A DNA stretch of 64,000 nt, taken from contig CAIYPA010000437.1 of assembly GCA_903927965.1 (NCBI GenBank), positions 42,157 through 106,156 on the forward strand, in the 5' to 3' direction. The notes beneath the pieces are model-generated. The model had not been told where the DNA came from, did no database searches, and saw nothing but the letters and a program-made list of their open reading frames with translations. This DNA is from an uncultured Bacteroidia bacterium (GTDB taxonomy: Bacteria; Bacteroidota; Bacteroidia; Bacteroidales; Prolixibacteraceae). The translations under genes were made by a program, and so were the position numbers. Shown here in pieces: positions 9,007 to 17,535 of the stretch (the stretch's first letter is position 1; each line of letters begins with the position of its first letter).

Positions 9007-10398
9007 TTAAGATTGATGATATATTGAAATTTGTTTCATTTTCAGCCTCCAATAAATGGCAAAGAGTTTATGTTTTAAAGCCTGAACCATTTTCATTTTT
9101 TTCCAATTTCGATAACCAGCCATCTCCCTATTTACAAGGTTGATAGCATACTCATAATATTGCCTTGGGTATTTCCTGCTGAAATCAGTTTGCCGGTCAG
9201 TTCTATTTGCCCAATCGTTTTCAGATGGATCGCTCAAAACAACCTGATTGTACAATTCGGTACCTGTTATGGGATATGCAAGTGTAATCGTATATAAGTC
9301 GGGATTTGAACGTTTAAGATGCTTCACGGTGTCGAGAATGTCCTTTTCCTCCTCGCCTGGATATCCTAACATAATAAAGGTTCCAGCTTGCATACCGGCT
9401 TTTTTGACAGAAATAATGCTTTTTTGAACTTCCTCAACCTTGACCTTCCTGTTCATTAAGTCCAATATTTTTTGAGAACCACTTTCGGCGCCGATCCAAA
9501 CCCTGTAGCAGCCCGATTCTTTTAATAACTGAACATCCTGAACAGATAATTGATCGGCCCTTGTAATGCACTCATAACTTATTCGGATATGCCTCAATTT
9601 CAATTCATTCGCAAACCGGCTAAGCCATTGCGTGCTTAACGTGAATACATCATCTACAAACCAGATATGATCAAATTGAAAATGACTTTGCATCCAAATA
9701 ATTTCATCTACGACCAATCGGGGACTCCTGCGCCGGTTTGAATTTCCATAGACAGCTTTGCTACACCAACAGCATCCAAAAGGACACCCACGCATTGTAC
9801 TGATATTTAATGTATTAAATCCATGCACCTCTTTCCATTTCGAAAGGTACGATCCAATATTGATTTTATGACGTGCTGGAAGTGGCAGGTTGTCCAAATT
9901 CAGCAGATTTCGGTCCGGAGTAGAAATTATATCACCTAAAGGTCCGGAAAATGCAATCCCGCGGACAGAATTCAAAGGTTCGTTATTTATTAAAGCATTG
10001 ATCAGTTCAAAGGTTGTTGCTTCCCCCTCTCCAATAACAAGATAATCTGCACCATGAATGAGGTAATTCTTTGTATTAAACCTAACATCCGGACCACCGA
10101 GGATAATCTTAGCACCTTTAAGTTGATTTGATGATTTGATGAACTTTATCAGCCTAATTATTTGTAGTTTGGTCATTAATGTGGCATATATGCAAATAAA
10201 ATCGGGGACTTCTTTCAAAAGATAATCCGATAATGATTCTTCAGTTTCAAAAGTAGAATCAAAAACTTCGTTCATCAAACCATTCTGATCTAGGTAGGCT
10301 GAAACATACAACAATCCAAGAGGAGGATAAGGCATCATTGTCTTTTGCTCTGACTTATCATCACAAAGAAAATAGGCATGTGTAATGACAATCTTCAT
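9007..10398 (-). CDS. B12-binding-domain radical SAM protein
   Basis: 463 residues. The N-terminal Rossmann-like half (about 1-165), with PYPPLGLLYVSAYL and YLVIGEGEATTFELINAL, has the form of the cobalamin-binding domain of class B radical SAM enzymes, but the DxHxxG histidine motif is absent (FDSTFET at the expected place). The radical SAM site is CPFGCCWC, followed by VWIGAESGSQKILDLMNRK and FIMLGYPGEEEKDI. It is clearly paralogous to the 485-residue protein two genes upstream, sharing the ESGSQKILDxMNxxVKVE segment. The family includes methyltransferases and ring-forming or coupling enzymes in lipid and secondary metabolism. Overlaps the preceding gene by 4 bp (ATGA), so translation is coupled. 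Confidence 0.82.
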   Translation of the reverse strand: MKIVITHAYFLCDDKSEQKTMMPYPPLGLLYVSAYLDQNGLMNEVFDSTFETEESLSDYLLKEVPDFICIYATLMTKLQIIRLIKFIKSSNQLKGAKIILGGPDVRFNTKNYLIHGADYLVIGEGEATTFELINALINNEPLNSVRGIAFSGPLGDIISTPDRNLLNLDNLPLPARHKINIGSYLSKWKEVHGFNTLNISTMRGCPFGCCWCSKAVYGNSNRRRSPRLVVDEIIWMQSHFQFDHIWFVDDVFTLSTQWLSRFANELKLRHIRISYECITRADQLSVQDVQLLKESGCYRVWIGAESGSQKILDLMNRKVKVEEVQKSIISVKKAGMQAGTFIMLGYPGEEEKDILDTVKHLKRSNPDLYTITLAYPITGTELYNQVVLSDPSENDWANRTDRQTDFSRKYPRQYYEYAINLVNREMAGYRNWKKMKMVQALKHKLFAIYWRLKMKQISIYHQS

Positions 10399-11189
10399 CC
10401 TGCTTTGATTAAATGGATTAAATAATGATCTGCATATGCTGATAACAACGAATAGTTTTCAATCTTCGACTCAATTTTCCCCAAAACTTTTAATAACCTT
10501 GGATGCCTTGAAAAAAAGCCATTCAAATAGGAAGGCGGAATAAACAATCCGATTGGCTTTATTGACCTGATTGTTAGATTGTTATTGAAGAACCCCGAAA
10601 ATTGTCCGGGATTATAGTACCAGACTGGGAAACTTTCTTCATTAAATGTGATTAATGTTTCTTTGACTGTCCATCTTCGGATACCCGTTCTGAATTTCAA
10701 TTTCACGAAAAAATATAAGCTATCCCATAGGCAAAAGCGGGGCATCAATACACCTATCAAATGACCTCCTGGTTTCAAAAGATGATGTATTGCCTGTGCA
10801 AAAAGTTGATAGTCGATGGAGGAGATGCAGTTCAGGCCACCAAAATTTGAAAAAATAAGATCGAATTCCTCATTTTTGAAAACACTTCCGATATCAAGTA
10901 GATTACACTGAAGGATCCGGATATTCTGTTGCCCCATTTCTGCTTTTTTTTGAGCAATTTCGATCATTTTTCCTGAAATATCTGTAGCTGTGATATTTAA
11001 TCCTCTCTTCGAGAAGTAAAGGGCATCAGTTCCTGTTCCGCAATTGATTTCAAGGATTTTAGCGTCCGGATTATTAAATTCCATTGAATCAAGATATTTA
11101 ATGACCTGGGTACGCTGCATCCGTCCAATTGCAGATTCGGTGAAATCGACGTCATAATTTTCTGCCAACAAATCAAATGGAACCTGCAT
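10395..11189 (-). CDS. class I SAM-dependent methyltransferase
   Basis: 264 residues from the ATG at 11189 (MQVPFDLLAENYDVDFT); a longer form would need a TTG at 11207 inside the preceding gene. SAM motif I is ILEINCGTGTDALYFSKRG, with ITATDISGKMIEIA as motif II and FDLIFSNFGGLNCI as the post-II strand, the UbiE/COQ5-like Methyltransf_11/25 pattern used on small molecules and lipids. The C-terminal part, with GLFIPPSYL, has aromatic segments probably forming the acceptor pocket. One base separates the upstream stop from this ATG, and it overlaps the downstream radical SAM gene by 4 bp, so the three are made together. A tailoring methyltransferase for the pathway product is the likely role. 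Confidence 0.8.
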   Translation of the reverse strand: MQVPFDLLAENYDVDFTESAIGRMQRTQVIKYLDSMEFNNPDAKILEINCGTGTDALYFSKRGLNITATDISGKMIEIAQKKAEMGQQNIRILQCNLLDIGSVFKNEEFDLIFSNFGGLNCISSIDYQLFAQAIHHLLKPGGHLIGVLMPRFCLWDSLYFFVKLKFRTGIRRWTVKETLITFNEESFPVWYYNPGQFSGFFNNNLTIRSIKPIGLFIPPSYLNGFFSRHPRLLKVLGKIESKIENYSLLSAYADHYLIHLIKAG

Positions 11190-11190
11190 C

Positions 11191-12648
11191 TTAAGTCTTT
11201 TTACCAAGTTTATTTAATTTGATCTTATCCATTACGCATAGTGGTGCCATGTAAACAATTTTAGCGCAATTCTTTACAAAAACACGATTGAAAAAATTCA
11301 GGTTACTGACTGAATCCTTGAGAATTGAGATCGACTTTTTATAGTTAAACCGTCGATGGATGTATTTATAAAGTTGCCTGTAGAACTCTGATGAATAATT
11401 GTTTACAAACATCATATCCAGGTCGTTAGAGTCTGTCCAATTCGATTTTTCCTGCAGATCCTTTTTTACTTTTTCATAATACGGTGTACCTGGAAGTGGA
11501 TACGAGACAGAGATGCCAATCTCACCCGGCATTAAATCCAGGATCATTTTTATGGACAGATCAATATCCTCTTTTGTTTCGTTCAAATAGCCCAGTTGGA
11601 TAAAAAAGGCTGTTTTGATCCCATATTTTTTCAGGAGTCGAAGTGCTACGCCAATTTGCTCAACTTTGACCCCTTTGTTCATCGCATCCAGTATTTTTTG
11701 AGATCCGGATTCTGCACCCATCCACACTTTTTTGCATCCAGATTCAGCAAGCCATTGCACTGTTTTTTCGTCCTGAAGCAGGTCGGCCCGGGTTTGAATG
11801 ATATAACCAAAGCAAAGTTCCCTTTTTTTCGTCAAACTATTGAATTCGTTCAGCCAATTTGGCTTTTGGCCAAAAATATCATCACACATCCAAAATTCCC
11901 TTGCATTGTAATTGTCCATCAGGAACGAAATCTCATCTATGACCTTTTCAGGTGAACGGGACTTATAGCTATAGCCATATATTGGTTTGGCGCACCAATT
12001 GCACCGGTACTGGCATCCGCGTGTGGTGGCAATGTTTAAGGTAAATTGACGGTTCCCATTGACCCATATTGACCGGTAACTTTCCATATCGATTAGGTCC
12101 CAGGCAGGCATCGGAAGCGAATCGAGATCCGAAATTAGCGTTCTTTGGTAAAAGGGATGATCCCCTTCACGACAATACACCCCTGCAATATATTGAATAT
12201 CAGCATTTGGTATCTCAAGATGATTAATCAGTTCCTTCAAAGTTGCTTCAGCTTCGCCACGGATCACATAATCAGCACCCTGGTCGAGGTATTTTTGATA
12301 ATGGTCTGTTGAATCAGAACTCGAAATGATCACTATACAGCCGTTGTTTTTTCCAATTTTGATCATTTCAAAAGCTGCCTCCCGCATGTTTGTCAGGCAC
12401 ATTTTGGTCAGATAATTAAAGCAATCATCATAAACCACAAGATATTGGGGCGCGAATTCATTAATGACCGGGATAATATCATTTGGCGAATCTTTTAAAT
12501 TCGTATCAAAAAGGGCAACATGATAACCCTCCTGCCTGATTACTGCAGCGGCAAGGATTGTTCCCAAAGGCGGATATGGCTGTTTCATCTGCCAGCTTTT
12601 GGGGTCGAACTTGTAAAAATAGGAATGTGTAAACAGTATTTTATTCAT
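11191..12648 (-). CDS. B12-binding-domain radical SAM protein
   Basis: 485 residues. An N-terminal cobalamin-type Rossmann domain (about 20-170; PYPPLGTILAAAVIRQEGYH, ADYVIRGEAEATLKELI) precedes the radical SAM barrel with site CQYRCNWC and the VWMGAESGSQKILDAMN strand. As in its paralogue at 9007-10398, DxHxxG is missing (FDTNLKD), so cobalamin, if bound, lacks that lower-ligand histidine. The C-terminal 80 residues are basic and helical. It overlaps the preceding nucleotidyltransferase gene by 8 bp. Two diverged paralogues kept in one operon suggest two successive radical steps, or a heteromeric complex; this is inference. Confidence 0.82.
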   Translation of the reverse strand: MNKILFTHSYFYKFDPKSWQMKQPYPPLGTILAAAVIRQEGYHVALFDTNLKDSPNDIIPVINEFAPQYLVVYDDCFNYLTKMCLTNMREAAFEMIKIGKNNGCIVIISSSDSTDHYQKYLDQGADYVIRGEAEATLKELINHLEIPNADIQYIAGVYCREGDHPFYQRTLISDLDSLPMPAWDLIDMESYRSIWVNGNRQFTLNIATTRGCQYRCNWCAKPIYGYSYKSRSPEKVIDEISFLMDNYNAREFWMCDDIFGQKPNWLNEFNSLTKKRELCFGYIIQTRADLLQDEKTVQWLAESGCKKVWMGAESGSQKILDAMNKGVKVEQIGVALRLLKKYGIKTAFFIQLGYLNETKEDIDLSIKMILDLMPGEIGISVSYPLPGTPYYEKVKKDLQEKSNWTDSNDLDMMFVNNYSSEFYRQLYKYIHRRFNYKKSISILKDSVSNLNFFNRVFVKNCAKIVYMAPLCVMDKIKLNKLGKKT

Positions 12649-13606
12649 TGCTCACAAATAATTTAACGCGTTTCGTTGATTCAAACTCCTTGCCCGCCAT
12701 ATCAAATAGTTTTAGGATTCTTGATTGGTTATCATCAATCGAAAAATTCATTCTTACCATTTTACGGTTGACTGTATTAAAAAAGGTCTCTTTGTTTGGC
12801 ACAGTCGCCCTGTTGGTATCAATTTGCCATTTCTTGCGCTTAATGACAATCTTCATTATCATGAAATCGATGAAATCGAACAATTGTTTGATACAAATAA
12901 ACTCTATAAAACGCTTTAGCCGATTGGAATTTTCATCCAGAGTATCATTCACCCACTCAAATCCGAAATTTGGGAAATAATCTTTTATCCACTGATTTTG
13001 ATACAGAAGGTCGATACTGGTTTTTTTTCCACAAGCAGGAATAAGTATGGCCAATTCGACGGCAGTAAATAAATTCATGGGGGTTACCTCAGTCCCCATT
13101 TCAATGAAATAATTGGTACAAATGAGATATTTCCTTTTGGAACCTAGCATTTTTCGATAAATGGTCATCATTAACCTGATTAGCCATAACCTTTTTCGCT
13201 CCGAAATAATGAAAAAATCAATATCATTGCCATAATCAAAATTGTTTTTTGAAAGGGATCCCGATAAACACACGCCACGTACAAAAGGAAAATGGAACAA
13301 GGTTTTTGCGAGGCTTACTGCAATTGGAAAATATCTTTTAGATAACCTGTTGGTTTTAACCCTTTTCCTTACAAGTCCGCCATCTTTTCTTAATTGGTAA
13401 TAGCCACTTTCGTGGTATAGCAGGTCCTTTCTGACAAGGCTTGCAAGGGTTGCCTTAAATTGCTCATCATCTGGTATTTTTATTTGGCAAAAACGAATAA
13501 TCTCATCTTCTGTTAAAGGGTAATCAAAAATCCCTGAATACAGGAGTGTTTTAATAATGCCACTTTCCAACTCATTTAATTGCTCGTCAACTTGTTTTAA
13601 TTCCAT
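12641..13606 (-). CDS. winged-helix plus nucleotidyltransferase-fold protein
   Basis: 321 residues from the ATG at 13606 (MELKQVDEQL). A longer TTG form at 13636 is rejected because the promoter element lies at 13634-13641. Residues about 10-75 look like a winged helix (IIKTLLYSGIFDYPLTEDEI ... LVRKDLLYHESGYYQL). The pol-beta-type nucleotidyltransferase motif follows: SGSLSKNNFDYGNDIDFFII, i.e. GS and DxD (G116-S117, D128, D130), the metal-binding pair, with a supporting helix of IRLMMTIYRKML type. It could transfer a nucleotide to a small molecule, protein or RNA; the target is unknown. It is the first gene of the radical SAM operon. Confidence 0.72.
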   Translation of the reverse strand: MELKQVDEQLNELESGIIKTLLYSGIFDYPLTEDEIIRFCQIKIPDDEQFKATLASLVRKDLLYHESGYYQLRKDGGLVRKRVKTNRLSKRYFPIAVSLAKTLFHFPFVRGVCLSGSLSKNNFDYGNDIDFFIISERKRLWLIRLMMTIYRKMLGSKRKYLICTNYFIEMGTEVTPMNLFTAVELAILIPACGKKTSIDLLYQNQWIKDYFPNFGFEWVNDTLDENSNRLKRFIEFICIKQLFDFIDFMIMKIVIKRKKWQIDTNRATVPNKETFFNTVNRKMVRMNFSIDDNQSRILKLFDMAGKEFESTKRVKLFVSNE

Positions 13607-13633
13607 ATAGCCTGGCTGAATTAGATAACAAAG

Positions 13634-13641
13634 CAAAATTA
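13634..13641 (-). promoter_or_regulatory. candidate -7 element for the radical SAM operon
   Basis: Minus strand reads TAATTTTG, an exact TAnnTTTG. Transcription would begin near 13627, about 20 nt before the ATG at 13606, which supports that start. Confidence 0.5.
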
Positions 13642-13829
13642 TCAGGGAAATCCATCGTAAGTTCGACCCTTTTTAAAATCAGCTAAAAATAGGATTTATT
13701 TCGAATATTACGGTTCATGACTAATAATCTAAAAAAAATCCAGAAATAGGTTTACTTCCGAAGCCTTGAAAAAAACAAAACTTAAAAAACAATTCAAAAA
13801 TTTGATAATACAATTGACATCACGCGATA

Positions 13830-14012
13830 TTAATCGTTGGCGCGGCGAAGTTCCAATTCAGTTTTCATGAGGTCGGTTGTTGCGGCATCGATCTTATAGA
13901 AAAACATGAAGATGGCACACGACATGTAGGGGATTCCAAGTATTACCGAAACCAGAAGTTTAATTCCTGTAATGGCATTTGTTGTCTCCAAAAAAAAGTC
14001 TTTTTTATTCAT
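13830..14012 (-). CDS. small single-span membrane protein, unknown
   Basis: 60 residues from the ATG at 14012 (MNKKDFFLETTNAITGIKLL). One strongly hydrophobic stretch (about residues 16-36, LLVSVILGIPYMSCAIFMFF), then a polar acidic/basic tail ending ELRRAND. An upstream ATG at 14063 would overlap the GH16 gene by 35 bp and add an improbable basic extension. It follows the GH16 gene by 16 bp on the same strand, so it may be its distal operon partner. I do not recognise it. It could be a chance frame, although the hydrophobic block plus charged tail looks protein-like. Confidence 0.4.
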   Translation of the reverse strand: MNKKDFFLETTNAITGIKLLVSVILGIPYMSCAIFMFFYKIDAATTDLMKTELELRRAND

Positions 14013-14028
14013 CTTGAATGTGATTACT

Positions 14029-14871
14029 TTATTTTTTCTTTTTTTGCTTGTAAAACCTGACATAATCTACTTCCATGGTTTGTGGGAATGCGGCATCATC
14101 AATCCCTTTCGTACGGCCCCATGCACCACCAACAGCAAGGTTAAGGATCAGGTAAAACGGTTTATTGTAAGGCCACTTCGATTCACCAAGCCCTTCGTTT
14201 TTATAGACAAAATAGAGGCTATCGTCAACAAATGCCTTCATTATCTCCGCATCCCATTCAAAAGCATAAGTGTGGAAATTTTTGGTCGCATCCGGTACCG
14301 AAATGATTGCAGTTTTCTGTGTTGCTGCCTGCCATTGGTAATCTTTTGAATGTGCCGAAGCATGGATTACTCCCAAATCGTGGCCAACATGTTCCATAAT
14401 GTCGATTTCACCGATTGTTGGCCAGTTCCCGTCTTTAAATGACCACCCTCCCGGCATCATCCATATGGCAGGCCAAGTGCCACGACCATCAGGAAGTTTG
14501 GCAGAGATTTCTATTCTTCCGAATTGCCAAGCTTCTTTTGAGTTCAACCTGACCGACGAGTATTTTTTTCCTTCGGTCTCTTTTTTTAATGCGATAATGT
14601 ACAATTTCCCATTTTCGACCCGGCCATTCTCCAATTTCCCAATTGTATATTGCTGATCTTCAAAGTTTCCCCAGTTTGCAGCATTTCCTTCGGTATCATA
14701 TTTCCATTTTGTTGAATCGGGAAGCCCAATGTAATTGAACTCGTCGCTCCAGACCAATTTCCATTTTTTATTTATTGTACCCCTATTTGTTTGGGCCGGT
14801 GAATTTCCGGCAAAAAACAATATAATAATTGCGAATCCTAAGAATCTTAGAAATTTATTGTATAAAATCAT
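14029..14871 (-). CDS. GH16 family endo-beta-glucanase (laminarinase-like), secreted
   Basis: 280 residues from the ATG at 14871, which begins a normal signal peptide (MILYNKFLRFLGFAIIILFF, likely cleaved after SPAQ). An in-frame ATG at 14913 would add 14 residues before it. GH16 features are WKLVWSDEFN at the start of the beta-jelly roll and the catalytic signature GEIDIMEH (nucleophile E155, acid/base E160 in short-form numbering). The Met between Asp and Glu, i.e. the beta-bulge ExDxxE form, is typical of laminarinases. AFEWDAEIMKAFVDDSLYF and NLAVGGAWG match the C-terminal strands. Likely hydrolyses beta-1,3(4)-glucan in the periplasm or outside the cell. A second GH16 gene lies upstream on the same strand. 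Confidence 0.9.
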   Translation of the reverse strand: MILYNKFLRFLGFAIIILFFAGNSPAQTNRGTINKKWKLVWSDEFNYIGLPDSTKWKYDTEGNAANWGNFEDQQYTIGKLENGRVENGKLYIIALKKETEGKKYSSVRLNSKEAWQFGRIEISAKLPDGRGTWPAIWMMPGGWSFKDGNWPTIGEIDIMEHVGHDLGVIHASAHSKDYQWQAATQKTAIISVPDATKNFHTYAFEWDAEIMKAFVDDSLYFVYKNEGLGESKWPYNKPFYLILNLAVGGAWGRTKGIDDAAFPQTMEVDYVRFYKQKKKK

Positions 14872-14948
14872 TTGATTGATGTTAATTCTAAACTTAATTT
14901 GTTTTGGCGACATCCACAGAATATTGTCCCAATTGGTTCACCTTATCG

Positions 14949-14956
14949 CAAAGGTA
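14949..14956 (-). promoter_or_regulatory. candidate -7 element for the GH16 gene
   Basis: Minus strand reads TACCTTTG, an exact TAnnTTTG, giving a start site near 14942. It implies this GH16 gene can be transcribed apart from the upstream GH16 lipoprotein gene. Confidence 0.45.
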
Positions 14957-14993
14957 AAAACAATAATTTTTTGGTGCGTCATGATCAGGATGG

Positions 14994-16034
14994 TTATTTG
15001 ATCACCCTGATATAATCCACTTCAAGTGTTGCATTTACAAAAGCCGGGTCAACCGAACCACCAAACGTGCCTCCCATAGCCAGGTTGATGATGAAAAAGA
15101 AGTCGTGATTGAACGGGATGCTGCTCGTATTGACGACAGTATGAATCAATTGATCGTCAACGTAGATCCTGATTAATGCAGCTGTCCAGTCAAGTGAGTA
15201 AACATGAAACTCTGTCGTTGCATTCGAGATGACCTTTGTGCTCCCATCGGCGTTCCCACCTGACCTTCCGGGATAATGCAATGTTCCAAAAATCTTATTC
15301 AGCTCACTTCCACGATGTTCCATGATGTCGATCTCGCCACAAGCAGGCCAAATAGCTGTCGCAAGGTCGGTACCCAACATCCAGGCAGCAGGCCATGTAC
15401 CAACTCCGGCAGGAAGTTTGGCCCTGATATCGACGCGGCCATATTTGAAGGCAAATTTATTCAGCGAAAGCAAGCGTGTCGATGTATAGGCACTGCCACT
15501 ATAACTATCCTTTATTGCAGTGATTTTCAGCACACCACCTTGGACGGTTACATTTTGTGACCGGTTGGTGTAATATTCCAGCTCAGAGTTGCCCCATCCG
15601 CCTGAACCTGTTCCAAGGTCATAGCCCCACTTGGTAGGGTCGGGTGCGCCATCAGTATTGAATTCGTCCGCCCAAAAAACAATCGGAATCGGTGAACTGA
15701 CTGTCACAGTGACCTGAATGGTGCTTTTGACCGATAAACCAGCATTGTTCCTTGCTGTGACGCTGACAGAATAGGTATTGGTTCCGGCAACTGTATATTG
15801 ATAATTAATCGATCCAGTTGTCCCCAATTTTATTTCGCCATTCCCAAATTCATAATCAAAAGTGGTTGCATTGTCAGCGGTTGCGGTAAAGGCAACGCTC
15901 CCACTTCCATCGGTACTCACCACACTTTTTACGACCAGGTTGGATGGGGCAGTTTCCACTGCCCCGCCATTTCCTTTTTTGCAACCGTTTAAAATAGATA
16001 GTAGGGCTAATGCCGTTATTATAAGATACTTCAT
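14994..16034 (-). CDS. GH16 family endo-beta-glucanase lipoprotein with PKD-type domain
   Basis: 346 residues. A lipoprotein signal with lipobox LNGC (Cys18) is followed by KKGNGG, a charged/flexible tether. Residues about 30-115 form an Ig-like PKD domain (TFDYEFGNGE ... YQYTVAGTNTYSVSVTARN). The GH16 domain runs from VFWADEFN to the end, with catalytic GEIDIMEH (E234, D236, E239). LDWTAALIRIYVDDQLIH and NLAMGGTFGG are conserved C-terminal strands. It is probably a surface-tethered laminarinase that cuts polysaccharide before import. It lies 7 bp downstream of a surface-protein remnant and about 120 bp upstream of the second GH16 gene. No SusC/SusD pair is in the window. Confidence 0.9.
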   Translation of the reverse strand: MKYLIITALALLSILNGCKKGNGGAVETAPSNLVVKSVVSTDGSGSVAFTATADNATTFDYEFGNGEIKLGTTGSINYQYTVAGTNTYSVSVTARNNAGLSVKSTIQVTVTVSSPIPIVFWADEFNTDGAPDPTKWGYDLGTGSGGWGNSELEYYTNRSQNVTVQGGVLKITAIKDSYSGSAYTSTRLLSLNKFAFKYGRVDIRAKLPAGVGTWPAAWMLGTDLATAIWPACGEIDIMEHRGSELNKIFGTLHYPGRSGGNADGSTKVISNATTEFHVYSLDWTAALIRIYVDDQLIHTVVNTSSIPFNHDFFFIINLAMGGTFGGSVDPAFVNATLEVDYIRVIK

Positions 16035-16041
16035 TGACAGT

Positions 16042-16281
16042 TTATTTAACTTTTAGCTTTTGATACCATGCATTTCCATCAGTCCCGATGTTGCGCAAGG
16101 TGACAGTTGAAGCAGTAATTGCCATGATTTCATAAGTCACACCACCTGTACCGATATTGATGATCCCATTCCCATGTACAACAAATTGGATGGTTGTAGA
16201 GTTCGACGAAGTTGAACCAGAAGTGGCATTCATAAAGGACAATTTTTTGGTTTTGACCCGTCTCAACGCTCCCTGCCCCAC
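16042..16281 (-). pseudogene. C-terminal remnant of a glycan-associated surface protein
   Basis: Only about 60 meaningful residues remain (from roughly SFMNATSGSTSSN to the end). The ending VTYEIMAITASTVTLRNIGT then DGNAWYQKLKVK resembles the C-terminus of PKD-containing surface lipoproteins encoded beside GH16 laminarinases in Bacteroidetes. The apparent N-terminus (MGQGALRRVKTKK) is translated from a GC-rich dispersed repeat (16262-16318), so the upstream part of the gene has been lost. It ends 7 bp before the GH16 lipoprotein gene. It could be a real short protein, but it has no signal peptide. Confidence 0.55.
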
Positions 16282-16318
16282 GCAACCTGCTCCACGCCCC
16301 CAGCAAGCTATCCCCCAA
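16262..16318. repeat. GC-rich dispersed repeat, copy 1
   Basis: Tract of CCCTGCCCCACGC/TGCTCCACGCCCC-type words. The 13-mer TGCTCCACGCCCC (16288-16300) recurs at 26141-26153. It adjoins the end of the VIT1 gene and the truncated end of the surface-protein remnant. Confidence 0.55.
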
Positions 16319-17408
16319 TCGAAACGCCGATCAACTTTCCGATACCAAATGTTACTGCAGCGGCAGCCAGGCCGAAAAAAACTTGCCTGAGCCCAGAATA
16401 CCAGACACTTTTACCTGTAAACAACGTGATGGAAGCTCCAATCAGGAACAATCCAATGGCACTAAAAAGTGTACTGAAAATCACTGCCTGAAATCCAACA
16501 GTAAAGAAAAATGGGATGATCGGTATTATTGCGCCAACAGAGAAAAGGATGAAAGAGGTAATTGCAGCTTCCATTGCCGAGCCCTGTAAATCCTCAACAT
16601 TGATCCCCAGTTCCTCCTTGATCAGAATTTCATGGGCATGGTCCTTATTTCCAATGACTTCCTTAGCCATCTTTTTTGCTTGTTCTTCTGAAATCCCTTT
16701 GGAAATGTAAATGAGTGCAAGTTCTATTTCTTCCCCTTCAGGGTTGGTTTCCAGCTCGTCAGCTTCTAGTTGCATCTGGTTTTCAAGGAGTTCCTGTGAG
16801 CTTTTCACAGATATCCATTCGCCCAAAGCCATCGACAATGCCCCGGCTAGAAGCCCTGCCAGACCAGTTAAAAGGACAATATTCGATCCGTTGGTAGCAC
16901 CTGCAATTCCCATTGCCAAACTAAAATTCGATACCAACCCATCATTGCCACCCAAAACAGCAGCTCGTAAGGCATTTCCACCAACCGACCGGTGCCTCTT
17001 TTCGAAACGCGCCAGGTTGGAGCCTGAAACGTTCGAATTGTTTTTAAGAATATTCTTTAATATCGTAACATGTGCTGTGTCTGATAAAGAAGAGGGCGAT
17101 GCCCCTTTTTGCCTTGCTGTCACAATTGATGAGGAGATACTTTTTTCGGTGTCGAGCAGCACGCCCAACACATAATCGTATCCAAAAATCTTCCCGATCA
17201 ACTGTAAGGTCCTCGCTCTCTTTGACGGCGGATAATATTTCGCTGTATCGAGGTTATTTTTCTTCATAAAGGCGAGTGCGTGGCCTTTCTCAATATCACT
17301 CATCTGGAGAAATATCCTGGCAACATTGGGGTCTGCTTCATTATCCCCAAGGACTTTATACAAAAATCCAGCATCAATTTCTGTCTGGATGTTTTTTAAA
17401 TTGATCAT
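16308..17408 (-). CDS. ferritin-like/VIT1 (CCC1) family iron-manganese membrane transporter
   Basis: 366 residues from the ATG at 17408. The N-terminal 130 residues are a rubrerythrin/ferritin-like helical domain with acidic metal ligands (QTEIDAGFLYKVLGDNEADP, MSDIEKGHALAFMKK). The C-terminal part is the VIT1 fold: AAVLGGNDGLVSNFSLAMGI in the first span, LAGALSMALGEWISVKSSQE, a cytoplasmic metal-binding helical loop (ELIENQ-like, rich in Glu), then three further hydrophobic spans ending in GFGIGKLIG-like sequence. This matches membrane-bound ferritin (MbfA-like) proteins that export iron or manganese. Divergent from the giant kinase gene; a TAnnTTTG element lies 39 bp upstream of the ATG. 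Confidence 0.85.
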   Translation of the reverse strand: MINLKNIQTEIDAGFLYKVLGDNEADPNVARIFLQMSDIEKGHALAFMKKNNLDTAKYYPPSKRARTLQLIGKIFGYDYVLGVLLDTEKSISSSIVTARQKGASPSSLSDTAHVTILKNILKNNSNVSGSNLARFEKRHRSVGGNALRAAVLGGNDGLVSNFSLAMGIAGATNGSNIVLLTGLAGLLAGALSMALGEWISVKSSQELLENQMQLEADELETNPEGEEIELALIYISKGISEEQAKKMAKEVIGNKDHAHEILIKEELGINVEDLQGSAMEAAITSFILFSVGAIIPIIPFFFTVGFQAVIFSTLFSAIGLFLIGASITLFTGKSVWYSGLRQVFFGLAAAAVTFGIGKLIGVSIGG

Positions 17409-17447
17409 CAAATTGTATTTAGAAAATAATCATACCGATATAGTTTT

Positions 17448-17455
17448 CAAATGTA
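17448..17455 (-). promoter_or_regulatory. candidate -7 element for the VIT1 gene
   Basis: Minus strand reads TACATTTG, an exact TAnnTTTG, giving a leader of about 30 nt. It lies in the 127-bp divergent spacer with the kinase gene at 17536. Confidence 0.45.
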
Positions 17456-17535
17456 TTTGAATTTTAATAAAATAGATTGTGGTTTTAATAATTTTATCTA
17501 AATTGCTACAAAAAAATTAAATCGGTAATTCCGAC

